Assembly: GCA_038501625.1 (NCBI GenBank)
Contig: JAZAYU010000008.1
Span: 4,898,938 to 4,962,937, forward strand
DNA from: Corbicula japonica
Taxonomy: Eukaryota > Mollusca > Bivalvia > Venerida > Cyrenidae
Reading direction: 5' to 3'
DNA length: 64,000 bases
The notes below the pieces were generated by a model. That model made no database searches. It saw only the letters and a program-made list of their open reading frames with translations, and was not told the origin of the DNA. Of this stretch, positions 25,830 to 37,536 are shown piece after piece. How positions within the stretch are numbered: position 1 is the stretch's first letter; each line of letters starts with the position of its first letter. The translations under genes were made by a program, and so were the position numbers.

Positions 25830-25984
25830 CTTAAACATAGGTCTGACATGCTCCTGGTGTTTAGCACTCATGAAGTTGGATTCAAGATGGCTGACACTTT
25901 CCATGAGAACTTTGGCAGCCATTGCCATATGATCCATCTCCATATTGTACAACATACGTCGCTGTTTGTCACTTGTTATATCTC
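25830..25984 (-). CDS. ARFGEF2: ARFGEF exon, HDS1 start
   Basis: 155 bp, acceptor TTTTGCAG, donor AAG|GTACAG, phase 0 out. It encodes [20 protein letters not shown] and [10 protein letters not shown], matching the post-Sec7 region of BIG1/2 (LEMEQMAKTAKALME). Confidence 0.97.
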
Positions 25985-26348
25985 CTGCAAAATGTCAACA
26001 ACCAGCATTCAACAAAACTCACTGATTTTCTGTAACAGGGGTTCCACTTGTTGCTGAATTTCAATGGTCAGTTCTGGGAATTCTGCTGACTAATAGCCAA
26101 AAGTACTATTAATTTAACAAAAAAGAGACCAACTTAATCAAAGGGGTCATAAGAGGCTTTTTGGAAATTTAGTCAAATGATCATCTCCCAGGTCAAATGG
26201 AACTCCTGTATAATATCCATTTGTTTACTATTCAGTTATTCCATAAAATAGCCATGAAAACCACAGATTTAGACAATCTTTATCATAGAAAAACAAGCTC
26301 ATTACTGAAATTCCATGTAATAACTGTAATTCTACATAAACACTCGTT

Positions 26349-26538
26349 TTAACTCATGAGCGACTCATGCAGATCCAGAGCAGGATCTGCACTGCTGACT
26401 TATGGTCAGAAATAACCTAATGAATCAAAATGTGAACAATGTAGATTCCGATCAGATAGCATAAATGTGCCAGCTGATCTGGATCTACACTGTTTGTCTA
26501 TGCCATGAAGGTATACATGTATATATGGAGGAAAGAGA
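26349..26538. mobile_element. MITE-1 copy
   Basis: Contains CCAGCTGATCTGGATCTACA and TATATATGGAGGAAAGAG; the right end lies about 14 bp from the exon at 26552. Confidence 0.75.
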
Positions 26539-26551
26539 TAATAATACATAC

Positions 26552-26720
26552 TGTGTGAGTGTACAGATCTCTGAACACCAACTGCCTTCATTTTGATTTC
26601 ATTAGCGGCTATCTCATCATATATAGCTGAGAGATATTCCTCCGGAAGGTCCTTACTGTCGTTGATTCCGCGGTTCATCTTGATATACTGCTCCTTCGTC
26701 ATCTTATTTTTGTCTTTAAT
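26552..26720 (-). CDS. ARFGEF2: ARFGEF exon, end of Sec7 domain
   Basis: 169 bp, phase 0 in and 1 out, acceptor TTTGTAG, donor CACACA|GTATGT. It encodes [20 protein letters not shown] and [18 protein letters not shown], the last Sec7 helices. It joins in frame to either copy of the preceding exon. A MITE ends about 14 bp past the donor. Confidence 0.97.
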
Positions 26721-26807
26721 CTACAAACACAAATTACAAACTCTGACAGACCATGTTTTATGAGGGTCTATATCATTTTTGCCATGTATTCAGAGAAGCA
26801 TTCTTTA

Positions 26808-27045
26808 CCCTTTATTCCACAGATATGCCTTTATTCCATGGGCAAACAGTGTAGATCCAGTTCAGAGGGCATAGATGTGCCAGCTGATATGAATCTACAC
26901 TGCTGCATCTTGGTCAGAAATAACCTACAATGAATACAGAAGTGAATAATTTAGATCCTAATCAGACAACATGGATGTGCCAGCTGATCTGGATCTAAAC
27001 TGTGCCCACATGATAAAAGCCATATTTTTGGAGTAAACGGTAAAT
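26808..27045. mobile_element. MITE-1 copy, near full length
   Basis: Begins ACCCTTTATTCCACAG, has both arms (AACAGTGTAGATCCAG, CTGATCTGGATCTAAACTG) and ends GGAGTAAACGGTAAA. Confidence 0.8.
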
Positions 27046-28767
27046 GCATCAATGAAACATTTTAGATCCCTTTCAGACCATGTCATCAATTTGATCTAGG
27101 TTACACTTATTTCCAAGTAAATGAGCCCCTTTCTGTCACGGAATGTCACATATGTGAAGGATTAATGTTCACAGATTGTGGTAATGATATCATAGCCTAC
27201 TTTTTTTACTATGCTTTTATTTTAAACTCTATATAAAAAGTTTCTATACCCTTCTCTTTCAGCAAAATAAAAAAATATGTCCATTAAATAACAAACATCT
27301 AAATTCAGTCCCCATGCAAACACCAATGATATAAGTTTTGACTTGCAGAAATTCAATACCACAAATTTGAACTCTCAAGATATTTCAGAAAATAACCTGT
27401 TAAGTTTATACTTTTTTTGTCTGATAAAATTTATGAAAACCAATGTCTTCTTAACTACTTCAATTTTTTTTATAGAATCTTCTGTTTTTAGAGTAAATTA
27501 TGTTTGCATTGAATTTCAATGATTCATTATTAAAGCTGCAGATATTAAATAAATGTTAAGGACTTTCTTATTTCAATCTAATTTTTAATTGGTGAAAGTT
27601 TCTTATATGATATCATCATTCTGGCTGGCAATCCTTGTATCATAAAAGTATTTTTCAAATTATTTCTTAAAACTAAAAAAACAAACACATTAACATCAAT
27701 TAAATCCTTTATGTTATAATTTCTTGGTTTTTATCCCAGATCAAGACCAACAGGATTGCCATTGTTATTAGCATCTGTGAAATATCAAGTTTTTTTTTAG
27801 GGTAAACCTTATGTTTTTGAAAAGTTCCAGTTCAGGTACATCAAAATGGATGGAATTTAACAGACTTGATGGTGCAAACTTACATATCCATTTTATTAAA
27901 TGACAGTAAGTTTTACATTTTTATCTTTGTCTTACCCTTTATAAATAGCAACAAGAACAGTAATACATGTATAATAATTCTGTTGTTCTCCTGATATCAT
28001 GAAGTCAGTTTTTGGCAAACAAATAATTCTGCAGCCTTACTATGTTCAGACATTAGGAGGCACTTTCCTAGGTAAAATGTTGTTAAATAACTATTGCAGA
28101 AAAAGAAATATGGTTAAGATATAAGCATGCTTCCTCATCCCTTCCCACACGCATGACTCTGCCTCTCCTGTCTGCTTGTTTATCACTGTTCCTAAACCAA
28201 CATAGAAGTTTTTAATATCCAATGGTGCATCAAAATCATGTTAAAGCATTTGCTTAAGCATTAGTTTTGATGTTGTTGTTTTTTTCAGGCTAGTAAGTAG
28301 CTTTCAATATTAAGTAAATAATGGTAAACTTACATCAATTACTTCATTTGTTCCCTCCATGAATGTTTACACTGGCTACATCCATGTAGAGCAAACAATT
28401 ATCATTTCATGTATTTCTAAGGTAGTAATGAAGGGAAGGCAAAGCCCTGAACTAAATGCTTGACATATTGTTATATGTCAGTTCGATAAGCTTAATAAAT
28501 ATTGCTGGCATTGTTTTTCACGTGACACCATAAATTCTGATATAAGCCAAACTACAAATAATTAATAATTAAATAAAGTTCACAAAACTTATGTATTGTT
28601 TACATGAAACAATACATAGTTTTGTGCATTTAATTCATTTCTGTGAATATATTTCACTAAATCCTTTTTCAACTTGACATAATACAATGAGTGCACCTTA
28701 AACATGAGAATTTAAAAATGGAAATATGCCATTACCTATGGAAGCCTCTATGACTAATTGTAAAATT
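27046..28767. other. ARFGEF intron segment without recognised features
   Basis: AT-rich, no convincing coding segment, TIR or tandem array. Confidence 0.45.
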
Positions 28768-28998
28768 AACCCATTACTCCATAGATATGACTTTTATCCA
28801 GCGAGTGAACAGTTTAGATCCAAATCAGCCAGCACATCCATGCCATCTGATCAGGATCTGAACTTTTTGCTTCATTAGGTTATTTTTGAGGAAGATGTTG
28901 AAAGTGCAGATACAGATCAGATGGCACAGATGTGCCAGCAGATCTGGATCTACACTGGTCGCACATGCGTAAAAGTGTATATATGGAGGAAAGGGTCA
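28768..28998. mobile_element. MITE-1 copy, full length
   Basis: TTAACCCATTACTCCATAG at the left and TATATATGGAGGAAAGGGTC at the right, with two arms each holding GATCAGGATCTG or GATCTGGATCTACACTGG. A good reference copy. Confidence 0.85.
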
Positions 28999-29429
28999 AT
29001 GTTTCTCAAAACTAGAAATGGTGTGTTGGAACAAGCTGCAACACTGATGATGCCGTGAACAACAAGTACCATGAGAAATTTGGTTGGATATTTGTTTTTG
29101 GATAGATATATGGTGTTTATTTAAACAGTGAATGACACACAACGAAGATGCTGATAATGAATGCTGATAAATTAATAGAAACCCACAAATTATTCTATAA
29201 CATTAACTCTCCATTCATCATCTGTGGACTTTCTTGTTTTGTTACAAATCCACACTTTTCAACTGGAGGCGGAAAACTACCAAATTGTAGACAACCATGT
29301 ACAGCTTTCATAAATTATGCGATCCATGATCATTATTTGTATACATTTTCAAAACGATGTTTCATCTACAGATTTACCTATGGGTGATGAAAAGTAACAT
29401 AACAGTATCAACCATATTTTCCTTTGTAG

Positions 29430-29760
29430 CTGATGATGATTCTAATGATAAAGAAAATGCAGATGAGATCAATGATCTTGAAGATTTAATATTGTTGATG
29501 AATGCTTATGATAATAATGAAAGATATTATAACATTTATGACAATGATGATGACAATGATGTTGACAATGAAGATGATGATAATTATGATGATAATGAAA
29601 ATGATGGTAATGATTGTGGTGGTGGTAAAAGGACAATTGAAAGGATCTAAAGATGTTTGATGAAATGATGATGATAATGTCAGAGATGGTAACAACAATG
29701 ATGATTATGAAGATGATGATAATGATGGTTTAGTTGATACTAATGATAATTATTTGAAAT
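29430..29760. repeat. GAT-rich low-complexity tract
   Basis: Imperfect GATGAT/AATGAT triplets over about 330 bp. Overlapping ORFs here are Asp/Asn-rich on one strand and Ile-rich on the other and are by-products of the repeat. Confidence 0.8.
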
Positions 29761-29993
29761 ACTTGTTTCCATGACACTAATAACCTGCATTCTATGACAC
29801 AAAGATTCAGGCAATGATCTGGAGGATGTACTTTGAACAGAAATGAATTTAACGCTAGGTCATAATACCATTTGATATAGAACAAAAGACGTGCAAATAA
29901 AGGTAAACCATGCAGGAAAATGTAGCAATCCGATTCCAGGTATATAAGCCATGTAACTAGCCCAAGCTTGCCCTCAACATTAGCTAAGAATAC

Positions 29994-30078
29994 CTGATGA
30001 CTGTGCTTATCGGTGGTCAAAATAATGATGGAATATGCCAACACATAGGCTGCATCGGCACTAGCAAATATACCATGC
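29994..30078 (-). CDS. ARFGEF2: ARFGEF Sec7 exon, alternative copy B (divergent, probably mutually exclusive)
   Basis: 85 bp, same length and phase as copy A, acceptor GATTTTGCAG, donor CAG|GTATTC. The split codon becomes Lys, then [16 protein letters not shown] and IIILTTDKHSHQ. Relative to copy A most base changes are third-position and silent. The replacements are at the first two full codons, Val to Ile, Met to Ile, Leu to Lys and Ser to His. An open frame, intact splice sites and silent divergence argue for a functional alternative exon, not a decaying copy; no transcript evidence is available here. Confidence 0.85.
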
Positions 30079-30232
30079 CTGCAAAATCAAACGGAAAAAT
30101 ACAGAACCATAATAACACACAACATCAAACCATACCTGTAAACATTCTTGCTTTACCTGGGAGTCTACAGAGTTCAGTCAGACCTTCTATAATCTAAATA
30201 ATCATAATAAACATCACTAAATGTTTGCTTGC

Positions 30233-30606
30233 TTAACCCTTTACTCCATGAATACAACTTTTATCCCATGTGCAGATCTAGTTTAAATCTAAATCAGCCT
30301 GGGTTGAAGGTTATAAAGCTGAGTTTGGAAACCAGTCTCAAATCTCAAGCATCTGATTGGCTGAAATGGCGACCAGTCGCCATTTCAGCCAATCAGATGC
30401 TTGAGATTTGAGACTGGTTTCCATGCTCAGCTTTATAACCTTGGGCACTGCACATCTTTTCAGTCCTATCAGGATTTACACTAATCATTTAAGATTGATA
30501 AGATTATTTCTAATGAAGATGCCAACAGCATAGAATTAGATCGGACAATACAATCTTTACCATCTGGCCATGAGAACTGAGACAAATCTAATGGAATAAA
30601 GAGTTA
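30233..30606. mobile_element. MITE-1 copy split by a nested MITE-2 hairpin
   Basis: MITE-1 begins TTAACCCTTTACTCCATGAA, is interrupted at about 30305, and resumes at about 30447 to end AAAGAGTTAAA. It lies in the 687-bp intron separating the two copies of the Sec7 exon. Confidence 0.75.
30307..30443. mobile_element. MITE-2 hairpin, near-perfect 137-bp palindrome
   Basis: AAGGTTATAAAGCTGAG is mirrored by CTCAGCTTTATAACCTT, and the centre is GGCGACCAGTCGCC. The best copy of this family in the window. Confidence 0.85.
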
Positions 30607-30765
30607 AATCATTCTTAATTTCAAGGTTTTGTGTTGCAAAATTTTTAAAGGTTTTAAAATTTCTGAATTTTTTCAAGTAAACCTCCCATGTTTAAAAAGA
30701 CTTATAGAATGTTTACAGGTAAATATAAAACTGAAGCTAGGAGTCGTCCGCTGGGTTCACGTTAC

Positions 30766-30850
30766 CTGACTACTGTGGAGATCTGTGGTTAACATGATTA
30801 CGGAATACGCTAACACATAAGCTGCATCGGCACTGGCAAATATCTCACTA
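30766..30850 (-). CDS. ARFGEF2: ARFGEF Sec7 exon, alternative copy A (canonical-like)
   Basis: 85 bp, acceptor TTTTTCAG, donor CAG|GTAACG. After the split codon (AA+T, Asn) it encodes [16 protein letters not shown] followed by [12 protein letters not shown]. This is Sec7 motif 2, which lines the Arf-binding groove beside the glutamic finger. The Met and the TDLH sequence match the family consensus. Length 85 is 1 mod 3, so exactly one of the two copies must be included for the downstream exon (26552..26720) to be read in frame. Confidence 0.95.
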
Positions 30851-30886
30851 CTGAAAAACAATGTTATATCATGCACAGCCATGTAA

Positions 30887-31701
30887 TACAGTCGTGTCCG
30901 GTAATCTTGCGCGTCCGGTCATCTTGCGCACTAGTCTACTGATATCCCTTGAAGTGATTTTACAGTCGTGTTGTGAAAATATCATTACAAACAATTATTT
31001 CTGGACCTCTTTTAAGAACATCTAAAATGTAAACATGTTGAAAATTAATACCTGTCCAAGATATTTACATTATCATAATTAATTATTCATGACTACGCCC
31101 ACTGACCTATTTACTGATAGTTTAAGCAAATAATTCCTTCTTCCATCATGTAGTCCAGAAAAATGTGTAATGTAATAGGCATAAACATTAAAACACATTT
31201 TGAAACAAATTTAGACCCTTTAACTCTAACAATTCCATTTTATTTGCAAAAGTTAGTGAATTCAGACCACATTTCAGCCTGTTCCCGCCAATGTGTCAAA
31301 AAAGTCAAGGACATAATCCATGCATGTTTTTTTCCTGCAGAAGCGTATTTGTGCCTTTTTTTCTCGTATCCAATAAATAGAAAAATAAAAATAAAACAAC
31401 AGGAAATTTATGGTTCGTCAAAGACATGTTGTCTTTAAAAAAAAATTCACTGTTGTGACCTCATTTCTCTCGGGTGCGCAAGATGACCGGACATTTAAAT
31501 GCTGGGGTAAAACATGGTGGTTAGGGTAAACGTTGATAAGTTCCCAGTAGTTAAGGAGTCATTATCAAAACTTTTTTTGTCATTACATGCTTGAAAGGTT
31601 TCTGAAAACAGACAAACAGAATTTAGACATTTGTCCGTTATTGATCGGTAAAAATTATGGCGATAATGCTTAGGTGCGCAAGATTACCAGACAGCATCGT
31701 A
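30887..31701. mobile_element. TIR DNA element, nonautonomous, about 815 bp
   Basis: Left end TACAGTCGTGTCCGGTAATC, right end in reverse complement TACGATGCTGTCTGGTAATC, both ending in TA as in Tc1/mariner-type insertions. A second GTCCGGTCATCTTGCGCAC copy sits just inside the left end and its complement GCGCAAGATGACCGGAC near 31480. No transposase. Confidence 0.75.
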
Positions 31702-32132
31702 ATAATTGTTTTAATACAAAAAAGAATAATAAGCCTTTAAGAAATTACAGTCAGTAGGCCAAACGGGTGTATACAGGATTTCATCTTACAGGGGCACACT
31801 TTAGAGAAACTTATGGAGGCACTTATACTACTTCTGTCAAACTTAACAAGGAAAATTTTAGAGAGAGCACATATCAGTTGCGCCTCCTTCTTAATCCAAA
31901 AGTGACATAAATATCAACTGATTGAAACAAAGAAAAAGAAAAAACTGGAGGAAGAATCTGTGAAAAGGCAACTGCTGGTGTTTCATAACTGCATTAATGA
32001 AAAGATGACAAAAAACAATAATTAACACATCACAAATTTCTCCAAAGTAATAAAAATGATGAATTTTTAAATTATCAAAATTTTGCTTTTTCCTTAAGTT
32101 AATACAAACATAAAATTTTTCAAATCACTTAC

Positions 32133-32303
32133 TTAGTATTACATTCACAATATCTGGATGCAAACTTTTCCATAAGTCTGTCAATCTTTTGAGCCTCGCC
32201 TGGCAACCGGAATCCTTCGAGAAACCTCCGAAGACCAGATACAAAGTCCATCTCGGCAAAATTCAGCTGGTCTACATAGGCATACATCACCTCCTTGTTA
32301 AAT
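32133..32303 (-). CDS. ARFGEF2: ARFGEF exon, Sec7 catalytic glutamate
   Basis: 171 bp, acceptor GCTGCAG, donor ACTAA|GTAAGT, ends in phase 2. It encodes [15 protein letters not shown] and then [18 protein letters not shown]. The glutamate of PGEAQKID is the Sec7 glutamic finger that displaces Mg-GDP from Arf. The final partial codon (AA) can be completed by either copy of the duplicated next exon. Confidence 0.97.
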
Positions 32304-32802
32304 CTGCAGCAATGTTAAAGGTTAATATATTTATACTTGGCATGCACTCTGCTTCACTGAGTTCCTATCTTGGGATTAATTTAGCCAGGAATAAACTGGT
32401 TCTGGAGGATGACTACAATAAAAGTTGCTTACATGTATTTTAATGGTACAGAACATTTTGAATAATTATATCAATGCATACAAACAAATTTGCACAAAAA
32501 ATCATATATATATTTTGGTGAGTGTTTGTTTGTTTGTTGTTTTGTTTTAAAGAAAAAAACATAATAAAATTTAATAAGTAAGTTTTTGTCAAAACAAACT
32601 TGCTCATTTTTAATAGCTCTAATTTTCAAAACAATAATATGAAATACCCTGCATTGAAATGCTGTTAAGTTTAAATAGACTAAAATCAGACAAACAGAAA
32701 GAGTTACACATTATTCTATCTAAATATGTATACAATTTTAACCTTCTTATTATCGTAACATTAGTTTGATGGTTCAAGCGTAAATAACTGAAACAGTCCA
32801 GT

Positions 32803-32945
32803 TCACAAGGTTATAAAACTGAGAATAGAAACTAGTCGCAAATCTCAAGCATCTGATTGGATGAAATGGCGACCAGTCTCCATTTTAGCGAATCATATGC
32901 TTGAGATTTGAGACTGGTTTCCATTATCAGTTTAATAACCTTCAG
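32803..32945. mobile_element. MITE-2 hairpin copy
   Basis: AAGGTTATAAAACTGAG is mirrored by CAGTTTAATAACCTT with the GATTGGATGAAATGGCGACC centre. Confidence 0.8.
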
Positions 32946-33145
32946 GCCAGTTCACAAAGAGTCTTAAATCTATTACCCGCTGTGTTATAAAGTCTTTATA
33001 ACCACTAGATCAAACGTTTCTTTTAACTAAATGTATTAAGAAAATCAAACTTCTGTGGTCTGATCTCATTGGTCATGGAACTTAACCATTTCTAACTTAA
33101 TGGCCTGGGAACATCCAGAACATCAGTATCCCCACTTTTTGCATT

Positions 33146-33279
33146 TAAATTTATTAGGTTATTTGTGACCAAAAAGCAAACAGTGCAGATCCAGATAAGA
33201 TGGCAAGGATGTGCCAGCTGATCTGGGTCTACACTGTTTGAACATGTAATAAAATGCTTATATATGGAGGAAATGGTAA
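33146..33279. mobile_element. MITE-1 half copy
   Basis: Carries the right arm: GCAGATCCAGATAAGATGGC, CCAGCTGATCTGGGTCTACA and TATATATGGAGGAAATGG. Confidence 0.75.
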
Positions 33280-33327
33280 CTATTGAATGATAATCATTGA
33301 AGGGCAATACTGACAAACAGAACATAC

Positions 33328-33362
33328 TTATCATTATCTCCAAGGAAGTCACCAACAACAGT
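33328..33362 (-). CDS. ARFGEF2: ARFGEF exon, Sec7 domain, 35-bp microexon
   Basis: 35 bp between CTTTCCAG and GTATGT. It encodes TVVGDFLGDND plus two bases of the next lysine, matching TQVGDFLGDS in human BIG2. It is needed to keep frame between 39828..39939 and 32133..32303. The upstream intron (33363..39827) is swollen by nested transposons. Confidence 0.95.
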
Positions 33363-35284
33363 CTGGAAAGAAACAGAAAAATACCAACTATAATGACATA
33401 AAACTGCTTCTCTGACATGTTCAAAAAAATTCTCAGTAACACTCTTTGAGGCTTACTTACAATTCTGTAAATTCAATATCAGGTTGGTTATAATAAATTA
33501 AATATTCAAAGATAAAATTAGAATACAAATGAAACACTAGATGGGTGTTCAGTTGAACACTTGTGTCGCCCTCGGGTACTATATCAGACTAAAAATGCAA
33601 GTAAAAAAAGGGGCATAACTCTATCTTGACCTCAACATAATGATAAGCCTGTTGTCATGTGCAATATAATTCAAAAGTTTGATGAAGAAATATTTAGAAA
33701 TGGCAAAGTTATAGCCAATGTTAAGTTTTGTGTCAAAATTAAAGTATAAAAAGGGGCATTACTCCATCAAATGTGACCTTGACCTAAAACTTTGGCATAC
33801 TCATGACTGTGCTGTTATAAGTAGTATAATTTGAAAGTTTGATGAAGAAATATTAAGAAATGGCAAAGTTATAGCCAACATTAAGTTTTCATGTCAAAAA
33901 GAAAGTACAAAAGGGGCATAACTCCATCAAACATGACCTTGACCTAAAGAATTTGGCATTATTGTGACTGTGTTGTCATAAGCAGTATAATTTGAAAGTT
34001 TGATGAAGAAATATTAAGACATGGCAAAGTTATAGCCAACGTTAAGTGTTCTTGACGAAAAAGGGGCATTACTCCAACAAATGTGACCTTGAACTAAAGT
34101 CTTGGCATCATTGTGACCGTGTTGTTATAAGCAGTATAATTTGAAAGTTTGATGAAGAAATATTAAGAATGACAAAGTTATAGCCAACATTCAGTTTTCG
34201 TGACGAAAAAGGGGCATAACTCCATCAAATGTGACCTTGACCTAAAGAATTTGGCATTATCATGACCATGTTGTCATAAGCAGTATAATTTGAAAGTTTG
34301 ATGAAGAAATATTAAGAAATAGCAAAGTTATAGCCAATGTTAAGTTTATGAGAAGTTTGATGAAAAATATTAAGGGCTATTCCAGTTAAACATATACCCT
34401 ACCCCAGGACGGCAAAATAAAAAAACTTCTATTGGGGGAGGGTCCTGTAAATTTAATCTTCTAATGGGGGTGGGGAAAATAGGATTTTCACTTCTAAAGG
34501 GGGTTGCGTTTGCCGGATAAGAAAAGGAAGATTAGTAGGAAATTGTCGGCGTGCGGGGCGAAAACCGTCGGCGTGCGGGCCGAACTTATATGAGGACGAT
34601 ATGAATTGCAAAGTGTGACTCCCCAATCCCGTTACAAGAAAACGACGCGAATCCTGATGTCTGATCGGTTTTCTAAGGAAGACCTTCAAAATTGGATGCC
34701 AGCTTACAGCGTACTTGCAGCGCGTCAACACGATACCACGGCGAACAGTATTTTGTTTGGGGTGGGAGGGGAAGGGGGATCATAGTGAACAAGTCCATTT
34801 TGTCGGCTTATTTAAGCGGACACAGCTTTGCAGGGGTAGTTAAAATTTAACATCGCGACATTGCAGCGATGTATCGTGTAGAACCCTGGACGCTCATAAT
34901 TTCATTAGGAAAGGCAATCAAAACTTTCAAATGTTTATTTTCAATTCAGTGAATATATTAATACCCATTTTCATACTCTCAGTAAATTGATGTTCTCTAT
35001 AACTGTAAAAAAATATGAATATTTGTTATGAAAACTCGCCTAATTGTGACTTTTTCAAGCCATATTGAAATTAATTGAATAACAAAGGTCAATTTGTATT
35101 GGTAATTTGGAGTAATAGATATCAGAATAATGTGAAACTCTTAACATGAATGATATAGTCTCGGATACATATTTTCCCGCTAAATCACATAGCAGGAAGC
35201 ACGTGCGTAGACTGGACCGGAACTGGCATCTGGATAAAGCTCTTAAAGGTCGTGGTCTGCAAGAGAAGCATGCTTTACAGTTTT

Positions 35285-36490
35285 TATGCCCCCGCCATGA
35301 AATGGCAACGGGCATTAAGAGTTGCTCCTGTCCGTCCGTCCGATATTCTCGAGAACGCAACTCCTCCTACACTACTGGTGGGAATTTAATGCTTGGCCTG
35401 ATATGTTGTAGTGCATAAAGGTGGGGTTTTGCTCTTACATGTTCCGTTCAGAAGTTATGGCCCTTTGTTACTTCCATTTACATTAGTTTTAATAGGAGTA
35501 TATCTCGTGAACGCAACTCCTCCTACACTACTGGTGGAATTTAATGAAACTTGACCACAATGCTTAGCCTGATATGTTGTTGTGCATGAAGGTGGGGTTT
35601 TGCTCTTACATGTTCCGTTCAGAAGTTATGGCCCTTTGATACTTCCATTTACATTAGTTTTAATAGGAGTATATCTCGTGAACGCAACTCCTCCTACACC
35701 TCTGCTGGGAATTTGATGAAACTTTACCGCAATGCTTGGCCTGATATGTTGTTGTGCATAAAGGTGGGGTTTTGCTCTTACATGTTCTGTTCAGAAGTTA
35801 TGGCCCTTTGATACTTCCATTTACATTAGTTTTAGAATATATCTTGTTTCTTATATTTTGTGTTAAGCAAAATATGCATTTTGCCCATAACTTTAAAACT
35901 ACTTGAGATACTGCCTTGAAACTTGAAATATATTTTCACCATCAAAATCTACATCATAACCAACAAGACCCATAACCCTGCTTCCAATATTTTTCAAATT
36001 ATGCCCCTTTTTCACTTACATTTTGTGTTAAGAAAAATATACACTTTGCCCTTAACTTTGTTTGGAATGGAAACTTTGTTTGGAGTGGAGGGATTTCAAA
36101 ATAACTTGGCACAAATGTTCACCATAACAAGGCGGTGTGTCGTGACAATACCCATGCCTGTAGGTCCAAGGTCAAGGTCACTGTTACTAAAAATAGAATT
36201 TTCTTGCAAAATTTTGTCCGCTTTGTAACTTTGTTATTTCTTATTGGATTTTTGAATAACTTTGTATAATTGTTCACCATATCAAGACGGTATGTCACGT
36301 ACATGCCCAAGCCTTTAGGTGGAAGGTCAAGGTCACTGTTACTAAAAATAGAATTTTCTTGTCCGGGCTGTTACTTTGTTATGAATGGAGGGATTTCAAA
36401 ATAACTTGGCACAAATGTTAACCATGACAGGGCGATGTATCACGTACCATGCCCATGCCTGTCGGTCAAAGGTCAAGGTCACTGTTACTG
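35285..36490 (-). repeat. Composite tandem-core element E, inverted and truncated copy
   Basis: Reverse-complement relative of 47760..49797. It begins ATGCCCCCGCCATGAAATGG and GTCCGTCCGTCC, then three units with GAACGCAACTCCTCCTACAC and CAGAAGTTATGGCCCTTTGA, then one ATTATGCCCCTTTTTCACTT unit, then three units with AAGGTCAAGGTCACTGTTAC. The order of the modules is the same as in the other copy. Confidence 0.85.
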
Positions 36491-37536
36491 TCACTGTTAA
36501 AGTTATTCACTTTCAAGAGTTACAATGGATATTTGTTCAGTATAAACCGAATAAAAGGATCGTACAACGTCAATGGGAGGTAACCTGTTTTTGACCAACG
36601 GGAAAGTGCCTTCTGTCAGTATGTCGAATCACTTTTTCCAAACTTGCTATTGCTGATTAATTTTATTAAGACAAAACGCACCATGTAATAAATACTAGAC
36701 ATTGGATAAAATGCTGTACTTTGCATGTGCGGTACACTAACTTGCCAAACTTGGAAACTAAAAATAAACAATTTGTGTGGTAAAAAATAACAACTATCTA
36801 TGGTCAAAGATCACAGCCAGTGAACTCTGACGTAAAAGATCGTACATCAATTTTTTATTATTGATAATTGAAAGCCTTTTCAGTGCAGGTAGCATGCCAT
36901 TCATGCGAATCTTTCCTGGAGAAAAAAGAAAAACAACAAGATTTTACCACCCACGACGCAAAAAGCTTGCATTACGTGTAAATCATGCCCTTTTTATTGA
37001 ATACGTCTGACGTATTGTTAATTGTACGTCATACGTGTATGATGTAAGCGGCGAACAAACTGTGTGCATTTCGAGCAAATCGTGTGATTATTTACCGCCA
37101 AAAATTCAGACATCTGATATTATTGTCAGCGTTTGATTTTTATGACGTATGTCAGATTCTCAAAATCATTTATTCGGAAGGGCAGTTAATGCTGTTGCCC
37201 ACCAGTAAAACAAAACTGCTACATGTTTTAGTTTTTCATTTCCGAATCTCCAACGCAAAAAAAAATGATATCACGTAGTCCGTATTTTTTGCTTTCATCT
37301 AGATCTCCTAAATATCGCGAAAGCTATAAAAGAAATTAATAAAACACATCTTCGAAAAAAACGTAAATGCATAAACATACACAATGCGGAAGTTATGTCT
37401 GTGAATGAAGTTTCTATTGAAAATTCACAGATTTTGTTTTTATTTGCGATATAGACTGAGTGTAGAAGAGTTCATGTGTGTATCTTTTCGTGAGCGTTAG
37501 AAACTATTTAATTTCTACGGAATTCCGTTGGGGTCA

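Noticed and set aside
29994..30078. Copy B of the Sec7 exon as a pseudo-exon
   Set aside because: Splice sites and frame are intact and most differences from copy A are silent, which a neutral copy would not show; left open pending transcripts.
34453..35418. ORFs in the TIR element near its left end
   Set aside because: No transposase motif was recognisable and part overlaps the tail of element E; not called as genes.
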